From: a virus | IMG/VR virus record: IMGVR_UViG_3300044675_004051 | Location: 1 to 35,182 of that record | Reading direction: 5' to 3' (one strand) | Length of the DNA stretch: 35,182 nucleotides | Notes under the pieces: generated by a model | What the model was told of the DNA's origin: nothing | The model's database searches: none | What the model saw: the letters and a program-made list of their open reading frames with translations, nothing else | Translations under genes and position numbers: made by a program | Shown here: positions 21,537 to 30,614 of the stretch, in pieces | Layout: every line of letters begins with the position of its first letter | Numbering within the stretch: the stretch's first letter is position 1

Positions 21537-22502
21537 TCAGGAATACTGAGTGGTAATGAGCTGACCCGCGTTCGCATTCACAACCTTCTCGGCAACGAAG
21601 TGCGACGCGCGCACGATGTTCGACTTGATCGCCTCTTCGCGATAGGTCGAGACGCCGATTGCACTGCCATACTCACTCCAATTCAGGGTAAACGCAGCCC
21701 CGCCTCCAAAAAATCCAGATGAAGCCTGCGTGACCGAGCCGACCCAGATGAACGTATTGGCCCAGACATTACCGGCAGCAAACGCCACACCTTCGGGGGC
21801 GGTGTCGTAGCTGGCGCGACCAATCAGCACTTGGCTGACGCCGAACACCTCGGCGGCGGCTTGCGTGCTCGCGTTGAGGATAGTGTCGGACGAAATACCA
21901 GCGCCGCGAAGGCGGTTCTGGAACTTCGTGGAAGCGCGGATGCGGGTCCACACTGGGTATGGGATGATGACAGACAGGTTCGTGACGCTCTCGCCCTTCG
22001 CGAGAAGACGGTCGGTGGCCTCTTGAACGTCAGCACCCACATCGAAGGTCGCCAGGTTCCCGGTCGTGTATGCCACTGAGCTGTTCGTCGCCGTAAACGT
22101 GGAATTGTCGAACAGTTTTGCAGCGACGCGGAGCTCGTGAGCGAGCAGCAATTTCCGTTTCGCGAGTTTCGCCGCGATGACTTCGGCGTCGAAGAATCGG
22201 GCGACGTCGAGGGTGACGGTATCGTCAACGGCCTCTTCGTATCCATATTCCAACGCCGTGTAGGTTTCTTGGTTAAACGCACGCGTGCCGCGAGCGTATG
22301 CGCTGTAAGCGGCGCGGTTCTTAACGTCGCTCTTGAGGAGCTGACCCTCTTTGAGGACGAAGGATGGGTATTGGCCGGCGCGCACGGGCACGTCGAGGAT
22401 GGGCATCGCTTGAACGCCGATGAGTCCGGCTTCATAGTCTTTTGCCTGCTCGACTACACCGGCGATGTCGCCGCGAAAAATGGCTGCTGAATTGGTATAC
22501 AT
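21537..22502 (-). CDS. major capsid protein
   Basis: This 321-residue protein builds the head shell. It begins MYTNSAAIFRGDIAGVVEQA and contains AMPILDVPVRAGQYPSFVLK (33-52), ALEYGYEEAVDDTVTLDVAR (about 83-102), a helix LAKRKLLLAHELRVAAKLFD, and a C-terminal SEYGSAIGVSTYREEAIKSN. This is the layout of the lambda E/HK97-fold capsid group ending in a long strand-rich domain. The length fits a head with an already separate protease/scaffold. It is followed by a strong terminator, as expected for a highly expressed gene. Confidence 0.9.
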   Translation of the reverse strand: MYTNSAAIFRGDIAGVVEQAKDYEAGLIGVQAMPILDVPVRAGQYPSFVLKEGQLLKSDVKNRAAYSAYARGTRAFNQETYTALEYGYEEAVDDTVTLDVARFFDAEVIAAKLAKRKLLLAHELRVAAKLFDNSTFTATNSSVAYTTGNLATFDVGADVQEATDRLLAKGESVTNLSVIIPYPVWTRIRASTKFQNRLRGAGISSDTILNASTQAAAEVFGVSQVLIGRASYDTAPEGVAFAAGNVWANTFIWVGSVTQASSGFFGGGAAFTLNWSEYGSAIGVSTYREEAIKSNIVRASHFVAEKVVNANAGQLITTQYS

Positions 22503-22521
22503 GGTAAGATTTTTTTAGGGT

Positions 22522-22806
22522 TTAGAAATTCTTCGGCAGAATCTCGATAATGGCAGAAGCGTCAGACGCGGTGGTGAGCGACTTGCCCACGGTGATCGTG
22601 CCAGTGATGGCGACGGTTCCGTTGGCGGTGGAGAAGAGCGTGTCGCCCACGGTGACCGGACCGGCGAGCAGAGTGGCCTTGATGGTGGTGCCACCGAGGA
22701 ACTGGACGCTGATTTGATCGCCCGAGGCGGCGTCGATCAGAGCGACGCCGTCAGGGAGCGAAGCGGTGGCGGCAAGACCGACGCCGCGATTGCTGGAAAT
22801 GGACAC
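22522..22806 (-). CDS. capsid decoration protein; true start unclear
   Basis: From the first usable in-frame start (GTG 22806) the product is 94 residues (MSISSNRGVGLAATASLPDG ... IIEILPKNF), an all-beta protein of the small DUF2190-like or decoration type. The same frame is open for a further 25 codons upstream, directly after the protease TAA. It reads KNYQATSFQNAGTFVANSAI and TAFRL, which looks like the true N-terminus of such proteins (compare 'ITAFRxV'). No ATG, GTG or TTG exists in that part, and no Shine-Dalgarno precedes 22806. Either a rare start, readthrough of the TAA, or an assembly/sequence change explains it. Confidence 0.75.
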   Translation of the reverse strand: MSISSNRGVGLAATASLPDGVALIDAASGDQISVQFLGGTTIKATLLAGPVTVGDTLFSTANGTVAITGTITVGKSLTTASDASAIIEILPKNF

Positions 22807-22881
22807 GAGGCGAAACGCGGTGATAGCCGAGTTTGCGACAAACGTGCCCGCATTTTGGAATGAAGTAGCCTGGTAGTTTTT

Positions 22882-23808
22882 TTAGAGTTTCACGAGTTCG
22901 CCGCCCTGCACGCGCGCACGATAAGCGGCGTAAAGGTCAGCATGATTTTTGACCGCGAAGGAGATGGCCGAGGATTTGTCGCCCTTGAGCTCGGTGGCTT
23001 TAGCGGCGACGACGTCCTCGAACTTCTGCGCTTGCGCGACTGGTTTGGGAGCTTCCGCCGAGGCGATCGGGGCGGCTGGCGCACCGAAAGACTTGGCAAA
23101 TTCTTTGACCGCAGCGAGAGCGGCGGCGTTCGCCGCGAGTTGCACGACCTCAGTCTGTGCGCTCATGGCGGCGGGTTTTTCTTCAACGGGAGGAAGCGCA
23201 GCTTCGAGCTTCGCGAGTTTGTCATTCATTCCCATCATAGCAGATTGAATCATGCCTTGGATGGCTTCCTTGAGTTCGTCATTCATCGTTTCAATTTTTG
23301 CTTTTGATTCTGGCGCGGTCTGAAGTTGCTCCAGCTTGCGCGCGAAAAATCCATTCGGGTTCGCAGCGGGTTCGCTGACGAGATCGACCGAGTAAATTTC
23401 AGAACACCTCTGCAAAGTCGTGAGCTTGTCCGCGCTTTTTTCCGACGGACCCGAGAACGCAATCGAGAGCCCGAACGTGTCGGGAATCCGCTCGGCAATC
23501 TCCAAAATGTAAGCGCGGTGAACCGAGGATTCGAGCAAGTGCAAATCCCCGAGCAGCTTCTCGCCCTCGATGCGCAACGTGTCGATATAGCCGACGATGT
23601 CGCCCGCGCCTCCGCTGTGGTCGAGCTTTACCTTGAGCCCGCCAGAGTATTGCTCGGCAGCTTTCTTGACCTGCTCCAGCGTCTTGTCGTCGATCATCAC
23701 ACCGTGGCCCAACGCTGGGCCTTTGGTGATGAGCGAGACGCCGCGAATGATTCCGGTCTGCGCGTCGATGACGCCTGCGGAGGCTGCGAATGTGATGACG
23801 GGTTCCAT
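22882..23808 (-). CDS. prohead protease fused to scaffold
   Basis: This 308-residue protein combines a serine protease domain with a helical scaffold. In the protease half VKLDHSGGAG (60-69) carries His64, FGLSIAFSG (112-120) carries Ser115, and VDLVSEPAANPNGFF (141-155) matches the third conserved segment of caudoviral prohead proteases. Residues 160-305 are Ala/Glu/Lys-rich helix (NDELKEAIQGMIQSAMMGMN; ALAAVKEFAKSFGAPAAPIA), as expected for the cleaved scaffold. It would process capsid and scaffold during head maturation. The capsid frame follows after the decoration gene. The stop (TAA) is in frame with the decoration region downstream. Confidence 0.88.
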   Translation of the reverse strand: MEPVITFAASAGVIDAQTGIIRGVSLITKGPALGHGVMIDDKTLEQVKKAAEQYSGGLKVKLDHSGGAGDIVGYIDTLRIEGEKLLGDLHLLESSVHRAYILEIAERIPDTFGLSIAFSGPSEKSADKLTTLQRCSEIYSVDLVSEPAANPNGFFARKLEQLQTAPESKAKIETMNDELKEAIQGMIQSAMMGMNDKLAKLEAALPPVEEKPAAMSAQTEVVQLAANAAALAAVKEFAKSFGAPAAPIASAEAPKPVAQAQKFEDVVAAKATELKGDKSSAISFAVKNHADLYAAYRARVQGGELVKL

Positions 23809-23831
23809 CGCCTATGCGATGCCCGTCAAAA

Positions 23832-23993
23832 TCAATCCTCCTTCTTTGCCTCGCGGCGCCACCGCCAGAGCAAAAACGCAATGCCGAGGAGCGTGCCGAC
23901 GAGCGCGGCGACCTCGTTCACTTGCGATAGGCTCACCATCGCAGCGGCCGGCGTTGAGGCGGTGAGGACGGCTCGGATGTTGTCGGAGTTCAT
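23832..23993 (-). CDS. small membrane protein, possible holin partner
   Basis: This 53-residue protein starts MNSDNIRAVLTASTPAAAMV in an ATGA overlap. One membrane segment (about 27-44, EVAALVGTLLGIAFLLW) is followed by RWRREAKKED, so the C-terminus lies in the cytoplasm. It follows a larger membrane gene with holin-like features. Small single-pass proteins in this place are often antiholins or spanin-like helpers. The role is inferred. Confidence 0.65.
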   Translation of the reverse strand: MNSDNIRAVLTASTPAAAMVSLSQVNEVAALVGTLLGIAFLLWRWRREAKKED

Positions 23994-24397
23994 TTTGATT
24001 TTCGCGCCATGCGGTCCCCGAACCACCATCCCACGCAGTTGAACGCGGCGAAATTGATCTGTTCCACCATCGGCGCTCGCTCCGGCCCGACCGAGTGGAA
24101 GTAAACGACGGTCGCGACACCGACCAAAGTCAAAGTGATTAACGGCCGAAAAAGCGTGATGATGTTAGCGCACCACGGCGCGACGTTGCTCGGCACGGTC
24201 GCGGCCTGCTGGCTCGCCGTGAACGCTGCCCACGCTGCGGCGTCTGCTGCGATGCCGGCCATCGTCTTCGCCTCTTCCAACTTCCGTGCGTGATCTTTGC
24301 CGGCCTTGTATTCTTCGAAAAAGCCATTGCCGATGCGCAGAATCACGCCGAGTGCACCACCACCGAGAGCGTTTCCAAGCAGGTCGAGGATGTTCAT
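23990..24397 (-). CDS. holin-like protein
   Basis: This 135-residue protein has a first hydrophobic Gly-rich segment (MNILDLLGNALGGGALGVIL). A charged helical part follows (EEYKAGKDHARKLEEAKTMA), then a strong membrane segment (LITLTLVGVATVVYF) and a weaker third segment near the end (FAAFNCVGWWFGDRM). The layout recalls the three-segment holins linked to gene-transfer agents. It would open the inner membrane for the muramidase, whose gene lies 14 kb further on in the direction of transcription. It overlaps both neighbours. Confidence 0.65.
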   Translation of the reverse strand: MNILDLLGNALGGGALGVILRIGNGFFEEYKAGKDHARKLEEAKTMAGIAADAAAWAAFTASQQAATVPSNVAPWCANIITLFRPLITLTLVGVATVVYFHSVGPERAPMVEQINFAAFNCVGWWFGDRMARKSK

Positions 24398-24540
24398 TTT
24401 TTATTGAAAAGGTCGAAGAGCGATTTCATTTTTTCCTCAAGAACTGCCACGCGCAGGTCGAGCTTCGAGAGCACGATAATCAGGGTAATCATGCCCAAGA
24501 AAATCGGCCAGCCCTTCACCAGAATTTCGAGCGCGTCCAT
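24394..24540 (-). CDS. 48-residue membrane / coiled-coil protein
   Basis: A short gene reads MDALEILVKGWPIFLGMITL, then IIVLSKLDLRVAVLEEKMKS, ending LFDLFNKK. One transmembrane segment (about 11-25) is followed by an amphipathic coiled coil. This 'TM then LDxRVAxLEE' form is common in small phage proteins of the lysis region. The stop overlaps the holin-like start (ATGA), which supports it. Confidence 0.7.
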   Translation of the reverse strand: MDALEILVKGWPIFLGMITLIIVLSKLDLRVAVLEEKMKSLFDLFNKK

Positions 24541-24569
24541 ACACTAGGCACGGATGTAAGTTCGCGCCT

Positions 24570-24710
24570 TCACGGCGTCGGCTTGTCAGCAGCAGCGGCC
24601 TTGAGCTGTTCGATCTCGGCCAGCGCAGCCGCGAGTGAGTCCACCAGCAAGTTCAACGACTGCTGCTGGAGCTGCGTCACGATCGCTGATTTGTGTTCGT
24701 CTTTGGTCAT
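24570..24710 (-). CDS. 46-residue helical protein
   Basis: A short gene starts at an ATG overlapping the stop of the upstream gene (ATGA) and reads MTKDEHKSAIVTQLQQQSLN, then LLVDSLAAALAEIEQLKAAA, ending ADKPTP. It is all helix with a heptad pattern and no membrane span. Such small helical proteins occur near tail fibre genes, but the role is unknown. A short remnant of a similar C-terminus is visible at 24996-25034. Confidence 0.65.
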   Translation of the reverse strand: MTKDEHKSAIVTQLQQQSLNLLVDSLAAALAEIEQLKAAAADKPTP

Positions 24711-24976
24711 GGTAATTTTTCTTCGAAGAACAGCTCAAACCCAGCGTTCACGGCCAACACGCACGCAAACGCAGCGTCATCGGTCCACGCGGCGCATTGT
24801 TCTGCGGTGGCAGGCACAAGCCCCACGGCCATGATTTCCACGCCCTCGGCGTCGAGGAGATGGCAGTCGGCAACGGCGGTGACGCCGGTGTAGTTGATGT
24901 ATCGGACCTCAAACTGAGTTCCGACTTTCGGCTGGGCGGGAGAGCCCATTGTGTAGGGAGCGATTGGGATGGTCAT
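24707..24976 (-). CDS. small conserved fibre-adjacent protein
   Basis: This 89-residue protein begins MTIPIAPYTMGSPAQPKVGT and includes ATAEQCAAWTDDAAFACVLA, a pattern I associate with small proteins encoded next to phage tail fibres. I chose the internal ATG at 24976, since the upstream extension is low-quality sequence overlapping other elements. The middle is strand-rich (FEVRYINYTGVTAVADCHLL). It could be a fibre-associated or chaperone-like protein. Not certain. Confidence 0.65.
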   Translation of the reverse strand: MTIPIAPYTMGSPAQPKVGTQFEVRYINYTGVTAVADCHLLDAEGVEIMAVGLVPATAEQCAAWTDDAAFACVLAVNAGFELFFEEKLP

Positions 24977-24995
24977 GGGTGTAGTTGGATAGTGG

Positions 24996-25034
24996 TTACT
25001 TGGCGGCTTTAAGCGCGTCGATTTCGGCCTATCG
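24996..25034 (-). pseudogene. remnant of a duplicated small gene end
   Basis: Directly after the stop of the 76-residue gene, a frame without a start reads AEIDALKAAK and stops at 24996. This resembles the AEIEQLKAAA end of the 46-residue protein at 24570-24710. It looks like a leftover C-terminus of a paralogue lost by deletion. The match is short and could be chance. Confidence 0.3.
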
Positions 25035-25265
25035 TTACGGATTCGTTGCGGCAACGGTGGCGCGAATCGCTTCCGCTACCGTGTCCTCCGAGATGTCCTC
25101 AGCCGTGAGCCCATTGACGATTGCTGACGTGCCGTCCCCGCCGATGAGCGAGAAGCGCACGGCGTTTGAGTCGTAGTCGATAGAGTGCAGAGCGCAGCCT
25201 GTCGCGATGCCAAAGCCTGCAATGTAATTGCTGGCGTAAACCGGAGTGGAGAAGGTTTTATTCAT
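25035..25265 (-). CDS. small hypothetical protein
   Basis: This 76-residue protein (MNKTFSTPVYASNYIAGFGI, then GDGTSAIVNGLTAEDISEDT) has a strand-rich first half and an acidic helix at the end. I do not recognise it. It starts 5 bases after the fibre stop, so it is part of the same operon. Small proteins here may be fibre attachments or assembly helpers. Confidence 0.65.
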   Translation of the reverse strand: MNKTFSTPVYASNYIAGFGIATGCALHSIDYDSNAVRFSLIGGDGTSAIVNGLTAEDISEDTVAEAIRATVAATNP

Positions 25266-25270
25266 GGAAA

Positions 25271-28165
25271 TTAGTTAGCTGGAACAAGCGTGATGCGATG
25301 GATGAGGGTCGCCGTGCTGTTGCTGTTTACCCAAAGATTTGCCGTGCTCGGAAACCGAGTCACCAGCGTGATGTCGTTATTGCCCGATGCCATGACAGCA
25401 CCGGAGACGAATTGCGCCCCAGCCGAGACGTTACCCAGCGAGATCGTCGGAGTGCCCGTGGAGTTGACCGTCCACGATTGGATGCGCCATTGCTTGTTGG
25501 CGTCGATCAGCGATGCGCCGCCGAGCTGCTGGTTGCCGTTGGTGGAGGTCGAAGCCTCGATGACAATCTGCTGCGAGGACGGCAGCGACCACGTCACGCC
25601 AGAGGTCGGGAGGACGATGTGTGCGCGGTTACCTGATACGTCGAGCCATTCGAGCCCTGCGCCAGCGTTGTTGGAGTCGGGGGCGAGGAGGAGGCCGATG
25701 CGAACAAGACTCACGTTTGAAATGACAAAATCCTGAATAGCCGTGTTTCCGATTTGAAGATATGCGCCGGTTGTGCTCGCGATCGCGGTGAGTTCCACCG
25801 TCTGCGCAACTCCAGCGACGAGCAGAGACGCAGCCGATGTTAGGACTACGTTCTCGATACCGAGAAAGGCTTGAGGCGCGGTGCCAGAGTTTACAACCAA
25901 CGTGTAAGTCAGCCGGAACTTTTGGCCGACAGTCGTGTTGAACGTCGAGCCGGTCATGTTGGCGCGTGCGTTGCCGACTGTCGTTTTAGTCGCGGTAAAG
26001 CCCGTCGCGCTGGCTCCGCTAAACGTGGTATAGGGAACCACACTGCTGTTGATAAAAGCCGACGTGTTAAGCGACGTATTCGAGGCGCTGTTAAAATCCG
26101 CCCCCGCAGGCGCGCCCGACTGATAGAGCGCGAGCACTTCGGCGGCGGAGAGGGCGCGGTTGTAGGCAACCGGAGGGCGGAGAGTTGCTGGAAACGGAGA
26201 GCCTGAAAGAAGCCCAATTTTGCTAGATGCGTTCCACGACTGCGCTTGGGTCTGGGAGCCTGCCGCAATACCGTTTACATAGTAGGTAACGGTCGTGCCG
26301 GATTTAGTGACTGCACCAAACGACCAGACGCCAGCGGGCAAGAGGCTGGTTGATTGGCTCAGTCCCTCGTTTTGAATAGCCCCAGAAGTGTTTACATAGA
26401 TGGTGCTGTAACTACCGATCGCTCCTACAACAGGGAACGGAGTTGTTCCGCTGTAAGCCGGAGCGTTAATCCAGAACGCCACCGTTCCATCTGTCATCGC
26501 GGGAACCGCCACAGTAGCGGCAGTCGTCCCATCAAACACCAACCCCTGCGCGGGCGCGAGGCCGTTGCGCTGGGCTGCGATGGTGCCGCCTTGGTCGGCC
26601 AGCGTGGTCGCGGCGGTGACTGCGCCCGTCGCGCTCGCTACCGTCAGCGCAGTGCCAAAGCTGCCCGTGCCGAGCGTCAGGTTGTTTCCGGCGGGGGAGG
26701 TGAGGGTCGCCGAGATCGGCGTGGTAAGCGTCGGGCTAGTCCCGAACACAAGCGCGCCCGTGCCCGTTTCGTTCGTCACGGCGGCAAGAAGATTCGCGGA
26801 GCTTGGCGTCGCGAGGAACGTCGCCACGCCGGTGCCGAGACCGCTGACGCCGGTGGAGATCGGAAGGCCGGTGAGGTTCGTTGCGGTCCCGCTCGCTGGC
26901 GTTCCAAGAACCGGCGCGGTCATCGTCGGGCTCGTCAGCGTCTTGTTCGTCAGCGTGTCCGTGGTCGCGCGACCGACGAGGGTGTCCGTCGCATTCGGCA
27001 GCGTGATGACTTGCCCCGTAGTCGAAACGGCATCGAGCAACGTGATCGCGCTTGTGGCACTCGATGAGGAGCGGAAGCGGATACCCTTGCTGAAATCCGT
27101 GCCGTCTGAGATCGTGAGAAGCCCGCTGCCTTTGGGCTGCAAGTGCATCCCGATGTTCGCGCTCGCACCCGACGCAATAACGTGGAGCGGGTTTCCGATG
27201 CCGATGCCATTTTTGATTTCGAGATAATCGGTCGCGCTTGCCACGTCAGTCAGCCGCAAGATGTCGTGGCCTCCGCCGACGATGCCGACCGTGTCCGCTG
27301 CTGGCCGATAAAGTCCGGTGTTGGGGTCGTCGGTAAAGTTCAGCGAAGGCGCCGCCTCCGTGCCGTCGTCAAGCGTGATGTTGCCGTCGGTCGCGCTGAT
27401 CGTAATCGAGCCCGCGCCGTTGGAGATCGCGATGCCGGTGCCAGCGGTGAGCGTCGAGTTCACGAACGCCGAGCCGTTGCCGATTAGAAGCTGTCCGTTG
27501 CTCGGCACTGACACGAGGTCGGTCAGCGAGGTAACGCCACCTCCGCCCCCGTTGCCGCGCGCTGCGCTCAGAGTCCAGTCGCCAGCCGTGCGGCTCGGGC
27601 GCTCGCGGTTGCCGTCGATGTTCGACACGAAGCTGTCGCCGTTGATCGTGACGAGATCCAGCCGCTGATACGTTTCATCGGGCATCCAACGGCCACGAGG
27701 ATTCAGCCCGCGAGGCTCGGCAAACTCCTTGCGAAGCTGGTCGATTTCGCCAGCGCGAGGGAAGCGCGAGAGCTCGTCGGTGACGATTTCCTTCACGGCG
27801 TGCGTGAGCATTGAAGCCGCATCCTCGATGCGCGCCTCGGCCTTCGCGAGCAGGTTCACGTTCTCCGCGCGCTCGGCCATGAGCACCGAATACTTTGCGG
27901 CGGTCGTGACCTCCAAAGCCTTCGCGAGTTCTTCGATCTTCGCAGCGAGCGCCGCGCCGGTCTTTGCGTGCTCGTCGCTTGCGCGCGCTTTGCAAAACTC
28001 TTCGAGCTCGGTGCGAATCTGCGGCTCGGTCTCCTCGAACGTGCGCTCGATTTCCGCGCCGAGATACTCGCGAAGTTGCGGCAATTCCGAGACGAGCTGT
28101 TTTAGCTCGGAGCGTTGAACGATTGCCAACTCGATCAGCCGGTCGATTTGCGTCTGTGTATCCAT
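25271..28165 (-). CDS. large tail/head fibre with coiled coil, CBM-like and LamG-like parts
   Basis: This 964-residue adhesin has several zones. Residues 1-135 are long coiled coil ([20 protein letters not shown]). Around 150-200 [20 protein letters not shown] and [13 protein letters not shown] match a CBM5/12-like carbohydrate-binding motif often found in phage fibres. Then comes a low-complexity Gly/Ser/Thr shaft with [20 protein letters not shown], typical of fibre linkers. Around 540-680 [20 protein letters not shown] and [15 protein letters not shown] are a LamG/concanavalin-like lectin domain. The end (about 700-964) is beta-rich. It should be a receptor-binding fibre. It lies between portal and protease, away from the tail genes. 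Confidence 0.85.
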   Translation of the reverse strand: MDTQTQIDRLIELAIVQRSELKQLVSELPQLREYLGAEIERTFEETEPQIRTELEEFCKARASDEHAKTGAALAAKIEELAKALEVTTAAKYSVLMAERAENVNLLAKAEARIEDAASMLTHAVKEIVTDELSRFPRAGEIDQLRKEFAEPRGLNPRGRWMPDETYQRLDLVTINGDSFVSNIDGNRERPSRTAGDWTLSAARGNGGGGGVTSLTDLVSVPSNGQLLIGNGSAFVNSTLTAGTGIAISNGAGSITISATDGNITLDDGTEAAPSLNFTDDPNTGLYRPAADTVGIVGGGHDILRLTDVASATDYLEIKNGIGIGNPLHVIASGASANIGMHLQPKGSGLLTISDGTDFSKGIRFRSSSSATSAITLLDAVSTTGQVITLPNATDTLVGRATTDTLTNKTLTSPTMTAPVLGTPASGTATNLTGLPISTGVSGLGTGVATFLATPSSANLLAAVTNETGTGALVFGTSPTLTTPISATLTSPAGNNLTLGTGSFGTALTVASATGAVTAATTLADQGGTIAAQRNGLAPAQGLVFDGTTAATVAVPAMTDGTVAFWINAPAYSGTTPFPVVGAIGSYSTIYVNTSGAIQNEGLSQSTSLLPAGVWSFGAVTKSGTTVTYYVNGIAAGSQTQAQSWNASSKIGLLSGSPFPATLRPPVAYNRALSAAEVLALYQSGAPAGADFNSASNTSLNTSAFINSSVVPYTTFSGASATGFTATKTTVGNARANMTGSTFNTTVGQKFRLTYTLVVNSGTAPQAFLGIENVVLTSAASLLVAGVAQTVELTAIASTTGAYLQIGNTAIQDFVISNVSLVRIGLLLAPDSNNAGAGLEWLDVSGNRAHIVLPTSGVTWSLPSSQQIVIEASTSTNGNQQLGGASLIDANKQWRIQSWTVNSTGTPTISLGNVSAGAQFVSGAVMASGNNDITLVTRFPSTANLWVNSNSTATLIHRITLVPAN

Positions 28166-28171
28166 AAGGTG

Positions 28172-30373
28172 TTATTTCTTCGCGCTCGTTGGCTGCGTTG
28201 CAAAGGTGTGCTCGATGATTGATTTCCCGACGATCGGCTTCGCGGCCTCTCCGCATCGGATGTCGAGCTGCTTGCGGTATTGCTCGACGGCGGTCAGCCA
28301 GTCGTTCGGGTTCTCAGGCTTTTCGTGGAGCACCATCGCGACCTCGGTGGCGGCGGAAAACTCGGTGCGGCTTTCGTTCTTCGCCGAGTTGGCTTGCGGC
28401 TTGTTCAGCCGCTCCACGATTGCGTTTGCCCACGCCTGCCCCGCGTCCCCTCCCCAGCCGTTCCACGCCTGCCAGCCCTTGCCTTGCGTCTTCCACGTCG
28501 CGCCTTGCTTGTCGATTTCGTGGCGGTCGAAATACGCCTTCATTCGGCGCACGGTGTCCTCGGAAAGCGGGCGCTTATTGAGGATGTCGCGAGCGCGAGC
28601 GAGCCCGACAGCGGTCATGCCGCGATTCGATGGCGTCGCTTTTTCGCGAGCGGCGAGCGCGCGTTTCGCGTTCGCGATCATCGCGTCGTTCGGGATGTAG
28701 CTGCCATCCGCAAAGTTGATCGTGACGAGGTTCGCGCTGTTCTCGACCTGCTCGACGGGCTCAGCCGGTGCGGGCTCAGCCGGTGCCGGTGCAACACTCG
28801 CCGCCTGCGCCTCGGCTGCGCTTGCACCCACCGCGTCGCCTGCTGCGGCTGCGGCTGCGGGTGTGCTCGGCAACGAGTTCGTCGTGAGCCGAATCGCCGT
28901 CTCGGGCACGCCGTATTTCTCAGCGAGCTGTTTGACGTAGGCGGCCTCGATTGCGATCTGCTCAAGTCGCGTAAAGGCGTCCGTGCCTTCTTCCGCTGCG
29001 ATTTCCTGCAACGACTTCGCGCCCTGCCGGTTCTCGTTCATGTTCGCGGCTGACTCGCGGCCCACGTCGATCGAGAGCTTCGCGGGAAAACGCCACTCGC
29101 CCGCGGTCGCGCGACGCAACGCGTGCACCATCGTCTCACCCGCGAGAAGCGGAGGCGGTGGGATTTCTCCGCGCGCGATGGCGTCGAGAATTACGGCGTC
29201 CTTGATCGGGTCGAGCACCTTGTCGGTGAGCACGCCCTGCTGGCGCGTAAACACGCGATCGGCTGCGGCGAACTCGGCGCGGACGCTTGGGCCTTTGTAG
29301 TCTTGGGTCCCGAAAAGAACGCCCTCGGGCACGCCCACGCCCAGAGCAATCTCGTGCATGAGATGCTGCACGAAGCCGGTAAACGCCTGCGACGGACGCG
29401 ACGGCATCACCTCGACGCGGTCGCTGTTTTGAAAATACCTAATCATGCCGACCTCGGTGAGCTCGTTCTTTTGCTGCTGTCCGTTCGGGAGCGAGAGCGC
29501 AGGATTAGGCTGGAATAGATTGCGCGGATTCGCGATGCCTCGGTCGTTGAAGATCAGCGCGGCCTGTTGCGACGAGAAACGCACGCCTGCCTTCTCGGCT
29601 TGCAAAATGTCGTGGAGCATCCGCGCGGTCTGAATCGCTGCGTGGAAATCTGTGATGCCTCGATACTGGTCCACCCGAAAGGGGTCCATGTAGTGACAAA
29701 ACTGATTCGCGGGAATGTCCTCCGCTCCGAAATAAACTCCGTCACGCGTGACTCGGAAAATCCGATACGCGACGGGCTGTCCGAAGTCGTTCGTGATGAT
29801 TCCTTGAAAGTAGTTGTTCGACGCGACCGCCGTGTCATTCGGGTTGCCGATGCGCGTCGCAGGCACGAGCTGGAGCTTGAGCCCTTCTCCGCTGCGACGG
29901 ATGACGAATCCGCAGTCACCGTCCACCGGCCTTTCCTCGGCGGCGAGCTGCACCAATTTCTTGAACGAGTGCCGGTTCGTCACGTCGCACGTCTTGCACC
30001 ATGCGTGGAAATACTCGCTGATTGTCTGGTTGTAATCGCGGTCTCCGGTCGTCGGCGAATACTCATTCGGCGTCAGATACGTCCCGAACTTGCGCGAAAT
30101 TTCGCGAGCCTCGGGGAAATTCTGCACCAAGTCCTGAGCCTCATACATCATCACGACGCGGTCCCGCTGGTTCTGCGATGACTCCGCTGGCTGCTCGTAT
30201 TGCTTCGGAGCATACAAGCGATTCGTCCGCGCCGCGTTGTATTCAAAAAGTGACTTGGCGACGCGAGCCTCCAGCCGCTTGAGCGCCCACGTCGGTGCGA
30301 TGTTTTCGAGCGCGCGGTCGAGCCACGGCTTTTGGGCGATCAATTTTGACGCGTCGAAAATGTCGTTTTCCAT
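28172..30373 (-). CDS. portal protein with extra C-terminal domain
   Basis: This 733-residue lambda-B-like portal forms the DNA gate. The core (about 60-480) has recognisable runs: DRVVMMYEAQDLVQNFPEAR, CHYMDPFRVDQYRGITDFHA and GVPEGVLFGTQDYKGPSVRA. A Pro/Ala-rich linker (about 505-540) leads to a domain at about 556-656 (DGSYIPNDAMIANAKRALAA ... GWQAWNGWGGDAGQAW). That domain matches one I know in other phage proteins as a separate helical module next to head genes. This makes the portal longer than the usual 500-530 residues. It is followed by the fibre gene rather than the protease. Confidence 0.88.
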   Translation of the reverse strand: MENDIFDASKLIAQKPWLDRALENIAPTWALKRLEARVAKSLFEYNAARTNRLYAPKQYEQPAESSQNQRDRVVMMYEAQDLVQNFPEAREISRKFGTYLTPNEYSPTTGDRDYNQTISEYFHAWCKTCDVTNRHSFKKLVQLAAEERPVDGDCGFVIRRSGEGLKLQLVPATRIGNPNDTAVASNNYFQGIITNDFGQPVAYRIFRVTRDGVYFGAEDIPANQFCHYMDPFRVDQYRGITDFHAAIQTARMLHDILQAEKAGVRFSSQQAALIFNDRGIANPRNLFQPNPALSLPNGQQQKNELTEVGMIRYFQNSDRVEVMPSRPSQAFTGFVQHLMHEIALGVGVPEGVLFGTQDYKGPSVRAEFAAADRVFTRQQGVLTDKVLDPIKDAVILDAIARGEIPPPPLLAGETMVHALRRATAGEWRFPAKLSIDVGRESAANMNENRQGAKSLQEIAAEEGTDAFTRLEQIAIEAAYVKQLAEKYGVPETAIRLTTNSLPSTPAAAAAAGDAVGASAAEAQAASVAPAPAEPAPAEPVEQVENSANLVTINFADGSYIPNDAMIANAKRALAAREKATPSNRGMTAVGLARARDILNKRPLSEDTVRRMKAYFDRHEIDKQGATWKTQGKGWQAWNGWGGDAGQAWANAIVERLNKPQANSAKNESRTEFSAATEVAMVLHEKPENPNDWLTAVEQYRKQLDIRCGEAAKPIVGKSIIEHTFATQPTSAKK

Positions 30374-30377
30374 AATT

Positions 30378-30614
30378 TCAGTTTCCCGTGAAGCTCACGA
30401 ATGTCGTATCCGTGGACGTGCCCGCCGCGTCCGTCAATGCGTCCTGCAAGTTCCCGAGCATATTGTTCAGCGCGTTGAGGTCCGCGCGGCTCACGCTCTT
30501 TCCGTTGAGGCTGTAACTCTGGTTGAGGAGCACGGCTTGAATCGCGTCAATTGTCTTGGTCTTGAGCGCCGTCAGGGTCGCGCTGTCCAGTCCGAGAAAT
30601 GGGTTGTCGAGCAT
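30378..30614 (-). CDS. gpW-like head-tail joining protein
   Basis: This 78-residue protein (MLDNPFLGLDSATLTALKTK, then NQSYSLNGKSVSRADLNALN) fits lambda gpW in size, place (between TerL and portal) and pattern: a helix, a short hairpin with SYSLNGKSVSR, and a second helix LNALNNMLGNLQDAL. It would plug or stabilise the portal so that the tail can join. The short Ser/Thr-rich tail (GTSTDTTFVSFTGN) is extra. Confidence 0.75.
   Translation of the reverse strand: MLDNPFLGLDSATLTALKTKTIDAIQAVLLNQSYSLNGKSVSRADLNALNNMLGNLQDALTDAAGTSTDTTFVSFTGN

Noticed and set aside
22876-22882. A AAA AAC heptamer after the protease as a frameshift site
   Set aside because: The zero frame has already stopped at the TAA that overlaps the run, so slippage there cannot extend the protease; the downstream frame is the same frame, not -1.
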